Source of the DNA: Deinococcus sp.
GTDB taxonomy: Bacteria; Deinococcota; Deinococci; Deinococcales; Deinococcaceae
DNA length: 27,139 nt
Reading direction: 5' to 3'
Assembly: GCF_018260555.1 (NCBI RefSeq)
Contig: NZ_JAGLBB010000046.1
Span: 1 to 27,139 of the forward strand
Shown: in pieces, positions 9,908 to 16,905 of the stretch
Numbering within the stretch: position 1 is the stretch's first letter
Layout: every line of letters starts with the position of its first letter
Notes under the pieces: model-generated
What the model was told of the DNA's origin: nothing
Seen by the model: only the letters and a program-made list of their open reading frames with translations
Database searches by the model: none
Made by a program: the position numbers and the translations under genes

Positions 9908-10801
9908 ATGCAATTACCGTTCATCGTGAGTGCCGGAGAGGCCCTGACCGACCTCGTGACCGCCGGGGGGAATGCCTGGCACGCCCATCCGGGCGGCGCC
10001 GCCTGGAACGTGGCGCGGGCGTGCGCGTCACTGGGGGTGCCGAGCGCGTTTGCTGGGGCGGTGGGGCAGGACAACTTCGGGGATGACCTGATCCGCGCGT
10101 CCATGGCGGCCGGACTGGACATGCGCTTCGTGCAGCGCGTACCCGCCCCGACCCTGCTGGCGGTGGTGTACAGCGCCGACCCGCCCGCGTACCGTTTCCT
10201 GGGGGAGAACAGCGCCGACCTGCACTTCGATCCCACGCGCCTGCCCGCCGGGTGGCTGCGCGGGGCCCGCTGGCTGCACGTGGGCGGCATCAGCCTGGCG
10301 CGCTGGCCGCTGGCAGACACGCTGCTGGGCCTGATCGAAACGGCCCGCGCGGCCGGCGTGAAGATCAGCTTCGACCCGAACGCCCGTGTCACCCACCGCC
10401 ACCCGGATTACCCCGAGGTGTTCGAGTCCGTCGCCCGCCGCGCGGACCTGATGAAATTCAGTGACGAGGACCTCGCGTTCTTCTTTCCCGGTGTCAGCGA
10501 GGCGGACGTGCTGCGCCGCCTGAGGAACCTGAACGCCCAGGCACCCATCATCATCACGCGCGGCGCGCAGGGCGCGGCCCTGTACCACGCGGCCGGACAG
10601 GCGAACCTACCCGCCGCGCCCGTGCAGGTCGTGGATACCGTGGGGGCCGGGGACGCCCTGTGCGCGGGCCTGCTCGTCAGCGCCTCCGAGCGCCCCGCCG
10701 CCCCGTGGAGTGAGCACCTGCGCGTCGGCCTGAACGCCGCCGCCGCGGCCTGCGCGCACGCCGGTGCGTACGCACCCACACGCGCCGACCTGAGTCTGTA
10801 G
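9908..10801 (+). CDS. PfkB-family carbohydrate kinase (fructokinase-like)
   Basis: The product is 297 aa and cytoplasmic. The PfkB N-terminal glycine motif is seen in HPGGAAWNVARACASLG with GAVGQDNFGDDL. The C-terminal signature VDTVGAGDALCAGLL contains the anion hole and the catalytic base Asp249. The enzyme phosphorylates a sugar hydroxyl with ATP; the overall layout resembles bacterial fructokinases, but ribokinase or 2-keto-3-deoxygluconate kinase activity cannot be excluded. It stands alone with its own leaderless promoter, and no sugar transporter or regulator is adjacent. A repeat element begins 30 bp after the stop. Confidence 0.9.
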   Translation: MQLPFIVSAGEALTDLVTAGGNAWHAHPGGAAWNVARACASLGVPSAFAGAVGQDNFGDDLIRASMAAGLDMRFVQRVPAPTLLAVVYSADPPAYRFLGENSADLHFDPTRLPAGWLRGARWLHVGGISLARWPLADTLLGLIETARAAGVKISFDPNARVTHRHPDYPEVFESVARRADLMKFSDEDLAFFFPGVSEADVLRRLRNLNAQAPIIITRGAQGAALYHAAGQANLPAAPVQVVDTVGAGDALCAGLLVSASERPAAPWSEHLRVGLNAAAAACAHAGAYAPTRADLSL

Positions 10802-10831
10802 GCGTCGATGGTTCAACAGTGGTGGTTGCTG

Positions 10832-10963
10832 AGTACACTGCGTTTATCTTGTCGATAAACCGCGCGGAGTGCGGCTCCATACCGCGAAGGGGCGTCTGCC
10901 CTTTCTCCTCGCGTCCGCTCGGACTGATTCAGAAGTGCACCGAATCAATCGGAATCCGTATCA
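10832..10963. repeat. Chimeric inverted-repeat element 1
   Basis: This is a 132-bp non-coding element. Its left part (10832-10869, with the hairpin TTTATC-N5-GATAAA) matches 37 of 38 bases of the inverted sequence at 26778-26815. Its right part (from GCGGCTCCATACCGC at 10871, to CGGAATCCGTATCA at 10950-10963) matches the element at 14129-14279 in the same order. The right end, read on the minus strand, begins TGATACGGATTCCG, and its TGA is the stop codon of the small zinc-ribbon gene. It looks like a small non-autonomous repeat (MITE- or SNR-like, as known in Deinococcus genomes) and contains no ORF. Confidence 0.8.
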
Positions 10964-11173
10964 GGCCGGGTTGGCCCAGTACGCCCAGGTGTGCCTGCCC
11001 GCGCAGGTCGCCGTGAACTCCAGCCCACGTCTGCTGACCCTGCCCGGCTGACCGCACGCCGCGCACACCGGCTTGGCCGGCGTGTTGCCACCACAGTCGG
11101 CGCACTTCAGGTCGTACCCTACCCGTACCTCCCGAACTGCACCGTCACGTTCACGGACGAGCAGGCGCGGCAC
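10961..11173 (-). CDS. Small zinc-ribbon protein, unknown function
   Basis: The product is 70 aa from GTG 11173. It has two CXXC knuckles, LKCADCGG and PVCAACGQ, separated by 10 residues, plus a further Cys and His near the C-terminus (TATCAGRHTWAYW), consistent with a zinc ribbon. It begins 86 bp downstream of lysA on the same strand and may be co-transcribed. No good RBS is visible, and the frame stays open upstream to about 11246 without another start codon, so the true start is uncertain. Its stop codon TGA is the first codon-sized unit of repeat element 1, so the C-terminus may have been trimmed by the insertion. Function unknown. Confidence 0.5.
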   Translation of the reverse strand: MPRLLVRERDGAVREVRVGYDLKCADCGGNTPAKPVCAACGQPGRVSRRGLEFTATCAGRHTWAYWANPA

Positions 11174-11259
11174 GCCACATCCGGGCGGGGCCGCACCTGC
11201 GCCTGCCTCTCCTGCGACGTGCGGACGCTCGCCGCTGAACGATGCCCTTTACGCACGGT

Positions 11260-12408
11260 TTACGCTCCGCTCTCTTCCATGCGCCAGATGTCCTGCGGCG
11301 TTTCGCGCTGGCGGATGACGGTCCACTGGCCGCGTTCCCAGAGGAGTTCGGGGGGGCGGGGGCGGGTGAGGTAGTTGCTGCTCATGGCGGCGCCGTACGC
11401 ACCGGCTTCGTGGATGGCCAGGAGGTCGCCAGGGTGGGGGGTGGGCAGGGTCACGTCGCGGCCCAGCAGGTCGCCGCTCTCGCAGGCGGGACCGGCGAGG
11501 TCCCACTGGGCCGTCCCGCTGCGCTGCCAGAGGGGGGTGACGGGGTGCTGCGCGCCGTACAGCATGGGGCGCAGGAGTTCGGTCATGCCGGCGTCGAGCA
11601 GGGCGAAGCGGCGACCGGTGGTTTTGGTGCCGACCACGCGGGTGAGGAGGGTCCCGGCGGTGGCGACAAGGGAGCGGCCGGGTTCGACCCACAGCTGGGC
11701 GCCGAAGATGGCGGCGGCGGCGTGCGCTTCGCGGGCGATGCCGGGCAGGTCCGCGTCGATGCCCCAGCCGCCCCCGGCGTCCAGGACGGCCAGCGGGCCG
11801 GTGTGGGGGCGCAGGTCGTTCAGGCGGGCGAACGCGGCCGTGAAGTCCTGCGCGTCGCGGATGGCGCTGCCGATATGGACGTGCAGGCCCAGGGCGGTGT
11901 GCCCGGCGGCGCGCAGGGCGTTCAGCACGCGCGGGGCCTGTTCGGGGGTGACGCCGAATTTGCTGTCGGCTGAGCCGGTGGCAAGGTGCTCGTGGGTGCT
12001 GACGTTCAGGGCGGGGTTCACACGGAGCAGGGCGCGGGAGGCGGGGGGCAGCAGGCCGACCTCTTCCTCGCGGTCGATGATGAACGTCGCGCCGAGCTGC
12101 GCGCCCAGGGCGTACTCGGCGGCACTCTTGGCGGGGCCGTTCACGATCAGGTGCTCGCCGGTCACGCCGACGTGCGCGGCGCGGGCGATCTCTCCGGCGC
12201 TGACGCATTCAAAGCCCACTTCCTGGGCCTGCAGGCGGCGCAGGACACTCAGGTTGGGGTTGGCTTTCATGGCGTAGTACACGCGGGCGTCCCCGAATGC
12301 GGCGCGGACGCGGGCCACCGAGGCGTCGAGTTCGGCGGCGTCGTAGGCGTACAGGGGTGTGCCGTAGTGCTGCGCGGCGGCGTGAAGGGCGTCGGCGGGG
12401 ATGCTCAT
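11260..12408 (-). CDS. lysA: Diaminopimelate decarboxylase
   Basis: The product is 382 aa, a fold III PLP enzyme. Lys48 in YYAMKAN binds PLP. HVHIGS (177-182), the glycine loop DAGGGWGID and WVEPGRSLVA bind the phosphate, and PACESGDLL (Cys309) is the active-site motif from the opposite subunit. It converts meso-diaminopimelate to lysine. The start ATG at 12408 is chosen because a TACACT box lies 6 nt upstream; upstream in-frame codons overlap the mnmA promoter side. It is divergent from mnmA with 160 bp between. Deinococcus species are reported to make lysine by the aminoadipate/LysW route, so the physiological role is less obvious than in most bacteria. Confidence 0.92.
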   Translation of the reverse strand: MSIPADALHAAAQHYGTPLYAYDAAELDASVARVRAAFGDARVYYAMKANPNLSVLRRLQAQEVGFECVSAGEIARAAHVGVTGEHLIVNGPAKSAAEYALGAQLGATFIIDREEEVGLLPPASRALLRVNPALNVSTHEHLATGSADSKFGVTPEQAPRVLNALRAAGHTALGLHVHIGSAIRDAQDFTAAFARLNDLRPHTGPLAVLDAGGGWGIDADLPGIAREAHAAAAIFGAQLWVEPGRSLVATAGTLLTRVVGTKTTGRRFALLDAGMTELLRPMLYGAQHPVTPLWQRSGTAQWDLAGPACESGDLLGRDVTLPTPHPGDLLAIHEAGAYGAAMSSNYLTRPRPPELLWERGQWTVIRQRETPQDIWRMEESGA

Positions 12409-12414
12409 GCCGGG

Positions 12415-12420
12415 AGTGTA
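12415..12420 (-). promoter_or_regulatory. -10 box of lysA
   Basis: TACACT (minus strand) ends 6 nt before the ATG at 12408 and decides that start. Confidence 0.6.
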
Positions 12421-12552
12421 CCGGGCGGCCCGCGGTGGGGTGGGGGCCGGGTGGTGGGGTCCACACCGGCGCAGGGCCTCTGGGGGCGGGCTGGTCGGGG
12501 ATGAGCGGCTTGAATTGCCGCGCACATCACCGCCGCTTTTGTGCCCGTCTGT

Positions 12553-12558
12553 TAAGCT
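12553..12558 (+). promoter_or_regulatory. -10 box of mnmA
   Basis: TAAGCT ends 10 nt before the ATG at 12569, so the transcript would have at most a few leader bases. Confidence 0.5.
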
Positions 12559-12568
12559 GCGCGGCTGT

Positions 12569-13747
12569 ATGAGCGCACCCACCTCGCCTACCCCCTCCGT
12601 TCCTGTTCCGGCCCCTGTGGCGGGCGAGCGGGTGCTGTGCGCCATGTCGGGCGGGGTGGATTCCTCGGTGACGGCGGCGCTGCTGAAGGATCAGGGGTAT
12701 CAGGTGGTGGGCGCCATGATGCGCTTCTGGCCGGATGACAAGCGCACGGACACCTTCGATTCGTGCTGCTCGCCGGACGCGGCCTACGAGGCGCGGCGGG
12801 TGGCCGAGCAGGTGGGCGTGCCGTTCTACCTGCTGGATTACCGTGAGCAGTTCCAGCGGCACATCGTGGGGCCGTTCATCGACGAGTACAGCCGGGGGCG
12901 CACGCCAAATCCCTGCGTGAACTGCAACACGAAAGTGAAGTTCGACGAACTCGTGAAGAAGGCGAAGATGCTGGGCTGCCGGTACGTGGCGACCGGGCAT
13001 TACGTGAAACGCGTGGAGAACGCGCAGGGTGAGGTGGAGTTCCACCGGGGCGACGATCCCCGCAAGGATCAGACGTACTTCCTGTGGGGCACGCCGCGTG
13101 ACGCGCTGCCGTTCATCCTGTTCCCGGTGGGCGAACTGGAGAAACCGCAGGTGCGTCAGATCGCCGAGGAACGCGGCCTGCTTACCGCGCAGAAACCCGA
13201 GAGTCAGAACATCTGCTTCGTGCCCGGCAAGGTGCAGGACTTCGTGGCCGAGCACCTTCCCCAGGCACAGGGATTCATCCGCGAGATCAGCAGCGGCGAG
13301 GTCGTGGGCGAGCACCTGGGCACGCAGTTCTACACGCTGGGCCAGAAGAAGGGCCTGGGCCTGTACCAGTCGCACCGCGTGCGGCACGTCGTGCACCTGG
13401 CGCCCGACACGAACACCGTCTGGGTGGGCGATTACGACGACTGCCTGTGGACCGGCCTGAAGGCGCAGGGTGCCAACTACCTGATCGACCTGACCGACCT
13501 GCCCGACGAGTTAGAGGTTCAGGTGCGCTACCGAACCGCGCCCGTCAAGGCCCGCGTCGTGCGCACCGACGAGAGCGGTTTCGAGCTGGCCTTCGCGGAC
13601 CCGCAGTTCGCGGTTGCGCCCGGCCAGAGCGCCGTGCTGTACGCCGGGCCGCGCCTGCTGGGCGGAGGGCTGATCGAGGACCACGTGCCCACCCTGCCGG
13701 AAGCCAAGGCCCCACCCAGGAAAGGACCGGCCGTCCTGCTGTCCTGA
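12569..13747 (+). CDS. mnmA: tRNA-specific 2-thiouridylase MnmA
   Basis: The product is 392 aa. The PP-loop ATPase motif SGGVDSS is at residues 27-33. The catalytic Cys116 is in TPNPCVNCN and Cys216 in SQNICFV, the pair that forms the transient disulfide and persulfide during sulfur transfer. FYTLGQKKGLGLYQSH and the C-terminal beta-barrel (YRTAPVKARV, LYAGPRLLGGG) are typical. It adenylates and thiolates U34 of Lys, Glu and Gln tRNAs. The frame is open upstream to 12401, but the -10 box places the start at 12569 (MSAPTSPTPS, a low-complexity lead-in). A strong hairpin lies 60 bp after the stop. Confidence 0.96.
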   Translation: MSAPTSPTPSVPVPAPVAGERVLCAMSGGVDSSVTAALLKDQGYQVVGAMMRFWPDDKRTDTFDSCCSPDAAYEARRVAEQVGVPFYLLDYREQFQRHIVGPFIDEYSRGRTPNPCVNCNTKVKFDELVKKAKMLGCRYVATGHYVKRVENAQGEVEFHRGDDPRKDQTYFLWGTPRDALPFILFPVGELEKPQVRQIAEERGLLTAQKPESQNICFVPGKVQDFVAEHLPQAQGFIREISSGEVVGEHLGTQFYTLGQKKGLGLYQSHRVRHVVHLAPDTNTVWVGDYDDCLWTGLKAQGANYLIDLTDLPDELEVQVRYRTAPVKARVVRTDESGFELAFADPQFAVAPGQSAVLYAGPRLLGGGLIEDHVPTLPEAKAPPRKGPAVLLS

Positions 13748-13806
13748 TGCTGGCGCACCTGCGCCGGTTTCCCGTGGCAACCCGCGCACCCGATGTCCAG
13801 GACGTT

Positions 13807-13826
13807 AGACAGACTGCCGTCTGTCT
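13807..13826 (+). terminator. Hairpin downstream of mnmA
   Basis: AGACAGAC-TGCC-GTCTGTCT is a perfect 8-bp stem with a 4-nt loop, 60 bp after the mnmA stop. No T-run follows, so it may be a weak or factor-dependent terminator, or an RNA-stabilising hairpin. Confidence 0.5.
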
Positions 13827-14128
13827 CGTTCGAAACCCCCAGCGGCGCCCGGCATGCTAGGGCCGCAAGCCGCTTCTCTCCTGCTCGCTGAGCGACGCAG
13901 CTCTCCGAGTTTGCTCGGGTTGAACAGCTTGCAGCCCTTTGAACCGGAGTTCGAATTCTCCAGCAGCCACGCGCTGGGCACAGTGGGGCGCAGTCTCAGC
14001 GCCGGCGCCGGTTTTCCACGGCTTTCAGGTGACTGCGGATGCCCTGGCCGGCCATCGGTTCATCCGCGAATCGCGGAATTACGTGCCAACCCGGCAGTGT
14101 GCCCGCCCCCGAGAACCACTGAGAGATG
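13827..14128. other. Gene-free stretch between mnmA and repeat element 2
   Basis: The frames that remain open here have atypical composition and no start signals, so I see no gene. It contains a palindromic GGAGTTCGAATTCTCC (near 13946-13961) that resembles a tRNA T-arm, but no tRNA can be built around it. It also contains CGCCGGCGCCGG-type inverted repeats and CGCGAATCGCG. It may be decayed mobile DNA. Confidence 0.4.
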
Positions 14129-14279
14129 TGATACGGATTCCGCTAAATTCCACCACAGTCGGAAAAGCGCCGCCTGCGGCTCCATACCGCTAAGGGGCGT
14201 CCATTTTTCCTGCTCACGTCCGCTCGAATTGATTTGGCACTGCACCGACTCAATCGGAATGGGTACCAGTACCCATTCA
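14129..14279. repeat. Inverted-repeat element 2
   Basis: This 151-bp element begins TGATACGGATTCCG (14129-14142) and carries the core GCGGCTCCATACCGC (14176-14190) with AAGGGGCGTC after it, in common with element 1. Toward the right it has TGCACCGACTCAATCGGAAT, again like element 1. The right end is replaced by a perfect hairpin, GAATGGGTAC-CA-GTACCCATTC (14257-14278). Read on the minus strand, that end starts with the TGA stop (14279-14277) of the D-2-hydroxyacid dehydrogenase gene, so it may also terminate that operon's transcript. Confidence 0.75.
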
Positions 14280-15200
14280 GTACGTGCCGCCGGGCGCGAC
14301 GCGGCCGTCGGGTTCGTGGCCCTGTTGCAGGTCGATCAGGAAGTCGCGGGTCAGGTGCGCGCCGCGCCGGACGAGGTCGGTGGTGGTGCTGGCGATGTGA
14401 GGGGTGATGATCACGTTCGGCATCTGCCAGAGCGGGTGCGTGGCGGGCAGGGGTTCGGGGTCGGTCACGTCGAGGAACGCGCCGCCCAGCCGGTGTTCCC
14501 GCAGGGCCTGGACCAGGTCGTCCGTGACGATCAGGTTGCCGCGCCCGACGTTCATGAGCCACGCGCCGGGATTCAGGAGGGCCAGGGTGTCGGCGTTCAC
14601 GATGCCGCGCGTGTCGGGGGTGCTGGGCAGCAGGAGCACGACCCAGTCGGCGGCGCGCAGCAGGTCGTCGCGTTCTTCCGTGGGGGTGGTGCTGCGCACG
14701 GCGCGCACGTGCGCGCCGTGCGGGGCGAGGAGTTCCTCGAGGTTCCGGCCGATGTGCCCGTGGCCCCACAGGACGATGTTCAGGCCGTTCAGGGTGCCCA
14801 GGCGCGAGTCGCTGGGCAGGGTCGGACTGGCCCACTGCGAGCGGCCCTGCGCGTCCCGGAATACGTGCAGGCCGCGCGCGGCGGCCAGCATGCCGGTCAG
14901 GGCGTGCACGGCGACGGCGCGGTCGTGCAGCCGACTGGCGTTGAACAGGGCCACGCCGTCTGGCAGGCGGCCCTGAACGTGGTCAATGCCGGCGGTCAGG
15001 GTCAGCACCCATTTCAGGCCGGGGGTGCGCAGCAGGCGTTCGCGGGTCTGCTCGCTGGTCATCCACAGGACCACGCCGTCGGCCGGGCCGTCCGGAACGT
15101 GCGCGCGGTCGTAGTGGTCGAGGGTCACGCCGGGCACACCTCTCTCGTCGGGCTGGCTCAGGGCGCGGAAGTCGGGCAGGTCTGGCAGCAGGACACGCAT
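14277..15200 (-). CDS. D-isomer-specific 2-hydroxyacid dehydrogenase
   Basis: The product is 307 aa. The NAD-binding Rossmann motif WGHGHIGRN (146-152) is a GxGxxG variant. The catalytic triad is visible as Arg220 in NVGRGNLI, Glu249 in DVTDPEPLP and His268 in ITPHIAS. It would interconvert a 2-oxoacid and a D-2-hydroxyacid with NAD(P)H; the substrate (glyoxylate, hydroxypyruvate or phosphoglycerate-like) cannot be told. It lies 7 bp downstream of the GNAT gene, with an AAGGGG about 12 nt upstream of its ATG, so it is probably the last gene of a cysQ-GNAT-dehydrogenase unit. AATAAT ending 6 nt before the ATG could be an internal leaderless promoter. The stop codon lies at the boundary of repeat element 2. 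Confidence 0.9.
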   Translation of the reverse strand: MRVLLPDLPDFRALSQPDERGVPGVTLDHYDRAHVPDGPADGVVLWMTSEQTRERLLRTPGLKWVLTLTAGIDHVQGRLPDGVALFNASRLHDRAVAVHALTGMLAAARGLHVFRDAQGRSQWASPTLPSDSRLGTLNGLNIVLWGHGHIGRNLEELLAPHGAHVRAVRSTTPTEERDDLLRAADWVVLLLPSTPDTRGIVNADTLALLNPGAWLMNVGRGNLIVTDDLVQALREHRLGGAFLDVTDPEPLPATHPLWQMPNVIITPHIASTTTDLVRRGAHLTRDFLIDLQQGHEPDGRVAPGGTY

Positions 15201-15207
15201 ACCCGCA

Positions 15208-15783
15208 TTATTCCCCTTCAGGGGTGGGCGGGTTCGGGGACTCCTGGAGGGTCAGCCACTCGCTGCGCGTGAGTTCCATGTGCACGTCGGTGCGGCCCTG
15301 CCGTTCGGTGCGGCCGACCTCGCGGAAGCCGCAGGCCAGGAACGCCCGCTGCGCCCGGCGGTTGTGGCCGAAGGTGGTCAGGCGGATGCGGGAGAGCGGG
15401 AATTCCCGTTCCAGGAACGCCCAGCGCAGCAGGGCCTGCACGGCCTTGCGTCCGTAGCCGCGTCCCCACAGCTCGGGGTAGCCGATCATCACGCCGAGCG
15501 TGCCGGTCGTGGCGCTCAGGGGGGGTGGGGGGCGCAGGTCGTACAGTTCGGCGCTGCCGATCAATCGGCCGTGTTCGTCCATGACGCCGAAACCGTGGCG
15601 TTCCCCGGTGCGTTCCTCGTCCTGCATGACGCGGCGGAACAGCCACTCGGGCATGCAGATGGGTTTGGCGTCGTTCCAGTCGGCCAGTTCGCGGCTGCGG
15701 AAGAAGGAGTGCAGGGCGCGCCACTCGGGCGGCGTGAAGTCCAGCAGGGCTTTAAGGGTGACGTGCGGGGGGAGGTCGGTCAT
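15208..15783 (-). CDS. GNAT-family N-acetyltransferase (RimJ/RimL-like)
   Basis: The product is 191 aa from ATG 15783. It has the GNAT fold order: GFGVMDEHGRLIGSAELYDL (beta strands), then TGTLGVMIGYPELWGRGYGRKAVQALLRWAF, where RGYGRKA is the acetyl-CoA pyrophosphate loop, then NRRAQRAFLACGFREVGR. The layout is that of RimJ/RimL-type enzymes that acetylate protein N-termini or small amines; the substrate is unknown. The frame is open to 15849, but that part is an out-of-frame reading of the cysQ tandem repeats. The chosen start is 4 bp after the cysQ stop, implying translational coupling. Confidence 0.88.
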   Translation of the reverse strand: MTDLPPHVTLKALLDFTPPEWRALHSFFRSRELADWNDAKPICMPEWLFRRVMQDEERTGERHGFGVMDEHGRLIGSAELYDLRPPPPLSATTGTLGVMIGYPELWGRGYGRKAVQALLRWAFLEREFPLSRIRLTTFGHNRRAQRAFLACGFREVGRTERQGRTDVHMELTRSEWLTLQESPNPPTPEGE

Positions 15784-15787
15784 GCGT

Positions 15788-16888
15788 TCAGGTCTCGGCA
15801 GTATCCAGGACAGAGGTATCCAGGGCAGCGGTATCCAGCGCGGCGGCATTCTGCGGGACGGTATCCAGCGCGACAGGCCCCAGGGCGCGCGTCACGTCCC
15901 GTGTCAGGCGGTCGAGGTGAAAGGCGTCTCCCTCGGCGCGCTGCACCTGCCGGGTCTCGGGGTTCACGACCAGCAGCGCCAGCAGCTGTCCGTCGGCGTG
16001 GCGGATATTCACGCCGGGGTGCCCCTGAAGGTCCGTGCGGTCGGCGGGGCTCAGGGCGGCCCAGGCGGGCTCGTGGGCCTGCAAGCCCAGGTGCGCGGTG
16101 GGCAGGCGCAGGGCGCGCACCTGCCCGGCGAGCCACGCGACCGCACCGGGTTGACCGCCGATCAGGCCCTGCTCCAGGTGCGGGTGCGGCTGGTTGTACG
16201 TGATGGGGCGCCCGTCGCGGCGCGTCAGTTCGCCCCCGGCGGCGCGCAGCAGGGCGTGCCCAGCGGCGATATCCCACTCGCTGCGAGGGGACATGCTGAA
16301 GGTCGCGTCGGCCTGCGCCGCCGCAATCCGGGCAAGTTTCAGGGCGATGCTGCCGCTGGGCTTCATGCCGTTCAGGGACGCGGCGTGCAGTTCGCGGGTG
16401 TATTCGGTATCGGACACGGCCACGCGCCAGTCCGGGCCGGGGCCGGGGGCGGCGACAGGCTGGTCGTTCAGGAACGCGCCCTGGCCCACCACGCCCGTGT
16501 ATAACTCATCGGTTTCTGGGGCGTACACGACGCCCAGAATGGGCTGCCCCCCCAATACGAGGCCGATGCTGACGCAGTAGTCGGGCAGGCCCGTCGAGTA
16601 CTCCCTGGTGCCGTCGATGGGGTCCACGAGCCACACGCGGTCGTGGTTCAGGCGGGCGTGGTCGTCGGGTTCCTCCTCGCTCAGGAGACCGTCGTCGGGG
16701 AACGTGGCGGCCAGGGCAGTCGTGATCAGCGTGGAGGCCTCGCGGTCGGCCACGGTGACGGGATCATCGGCGCTCGTCTTGTGTTCCACGGTGAATCCGG
16801 CGCGCAGGTGCGCCAGGAGCAGCGCCCCTGCTTCGCGGGCCAGCGCGGCGGCGACCGAGAGTTCATGCGAGAAGTGCGGAGCGGTCAT
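15788..16888 (-). CDS. CysQ/inositol-monophosphatase-family phosphatase with a C-terminal extension
   Basis: The product is 366 aa; the family is usually 250-275. Residues 1-261 are a complete Mg-dependent phosphatase: SEEEPDD (Glu71-73), VDPIDGTREY (metal-binding Asp89, Asp92, Thr94) and SEWDIAAGHALLRAAGG (Asp206). The family hydrolyses 3'-phosphoadenosine 5'-phosphate, inositol phosphates or related compounds; the EYSTGLPDYCVSIGL stretch favours the CysQ branch. Residues 262-366 form an extra domain ending in a pentapeptide repeat (VALDT, AALDT, AALDT, SVLDT), encoded by 15-bp DNA repeats at 15801-15868. The start is fixed by TATGCT 7 nt before the ATG at 16888. The added domain may bind a partner; its function is unknown. 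Confidence 0.88.
   Translation of the reverse strand: MTAPHFSHELSVAAALAREAGALLLAHLRAGFTVEHKTSADDPVTVADREASTLITTALAATFPDDGLLSEEEPDDHARLNHDRVWLVDPIDGTREYSTGLPDYCVSIGLVLGGQPILGVVYAPETDELYTGVVGQGAFLNDQPVAAPGPGPDWRVAVSDTEYTRELHAASLNGMKPSGSIALKLARIAAAQADATFSMSPRSEWDIAAGHALLRAAGGELTRRDGRPITYNQPHPHLEQGLIGGQPGAVAWLAGQVRALRLPTAHLGLQAHEPAWAALSPADRTDLQGHPGVNIRHADGQLLALLVVNPETRQVQRAEGDAFHLDRLTRDVTRALGPVALDTVPQNAAALDTAALDTSVLDTAET
15801..15868. repeat. 15-bp tandem repeat in the 3' end of the cysQ-like gene
   Basis: GTATCCAG occurs at 15801, 15816, 15831 and 15861, a strict 15-bp period with one degenerate unit at 15846. It encodes the xALDT pentapeptides. Confidence 0.85.
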
Positions 16889-16895
16889 GCCTCCG

Positions 16896-16901
16896 AGCAT
16901 A
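16896..16901 (-). promoter_or_regulatory. -10 box of the cysQ-like gene
   Basis: TATGCT (minus strand) ends 7 nt before the ATG at 16888. The GGAGG just before the ATG is too close to act as a normal ribosome binding site. Confidence 0.6.
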
Positions 16902-16905
16902 GCGG

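Noticed and set aside
13940..13970. T-arm-like GGAGTTCGAATTCTCC suggesting a tRNA
   Set aside because: The TTCGAAT core resembles a T-loop, but the stem is only 4 bp with an 8-nt loop, and no acceptor, D or anticodon arm can be drawn around it.
13854..15272. Long plus-strand frame (472 aa) across repeat element 2 and the dehydrogenase
   Set aside because: It runs antisense through a gene with clear catalytic motifs and reads through the non-coding repeat; composition is Gly/Gln/Val-rich shadow type.
15783..15849. Extended N-terminus for the GNAT protein (PPRWIPLPWIPLSW)
   Set aside because: It is an alternative reading of the 15-bp repeats in the cysQ-like gene; the ATG at 15783 sits 4 bp after the cysQ stop and fits the family start.
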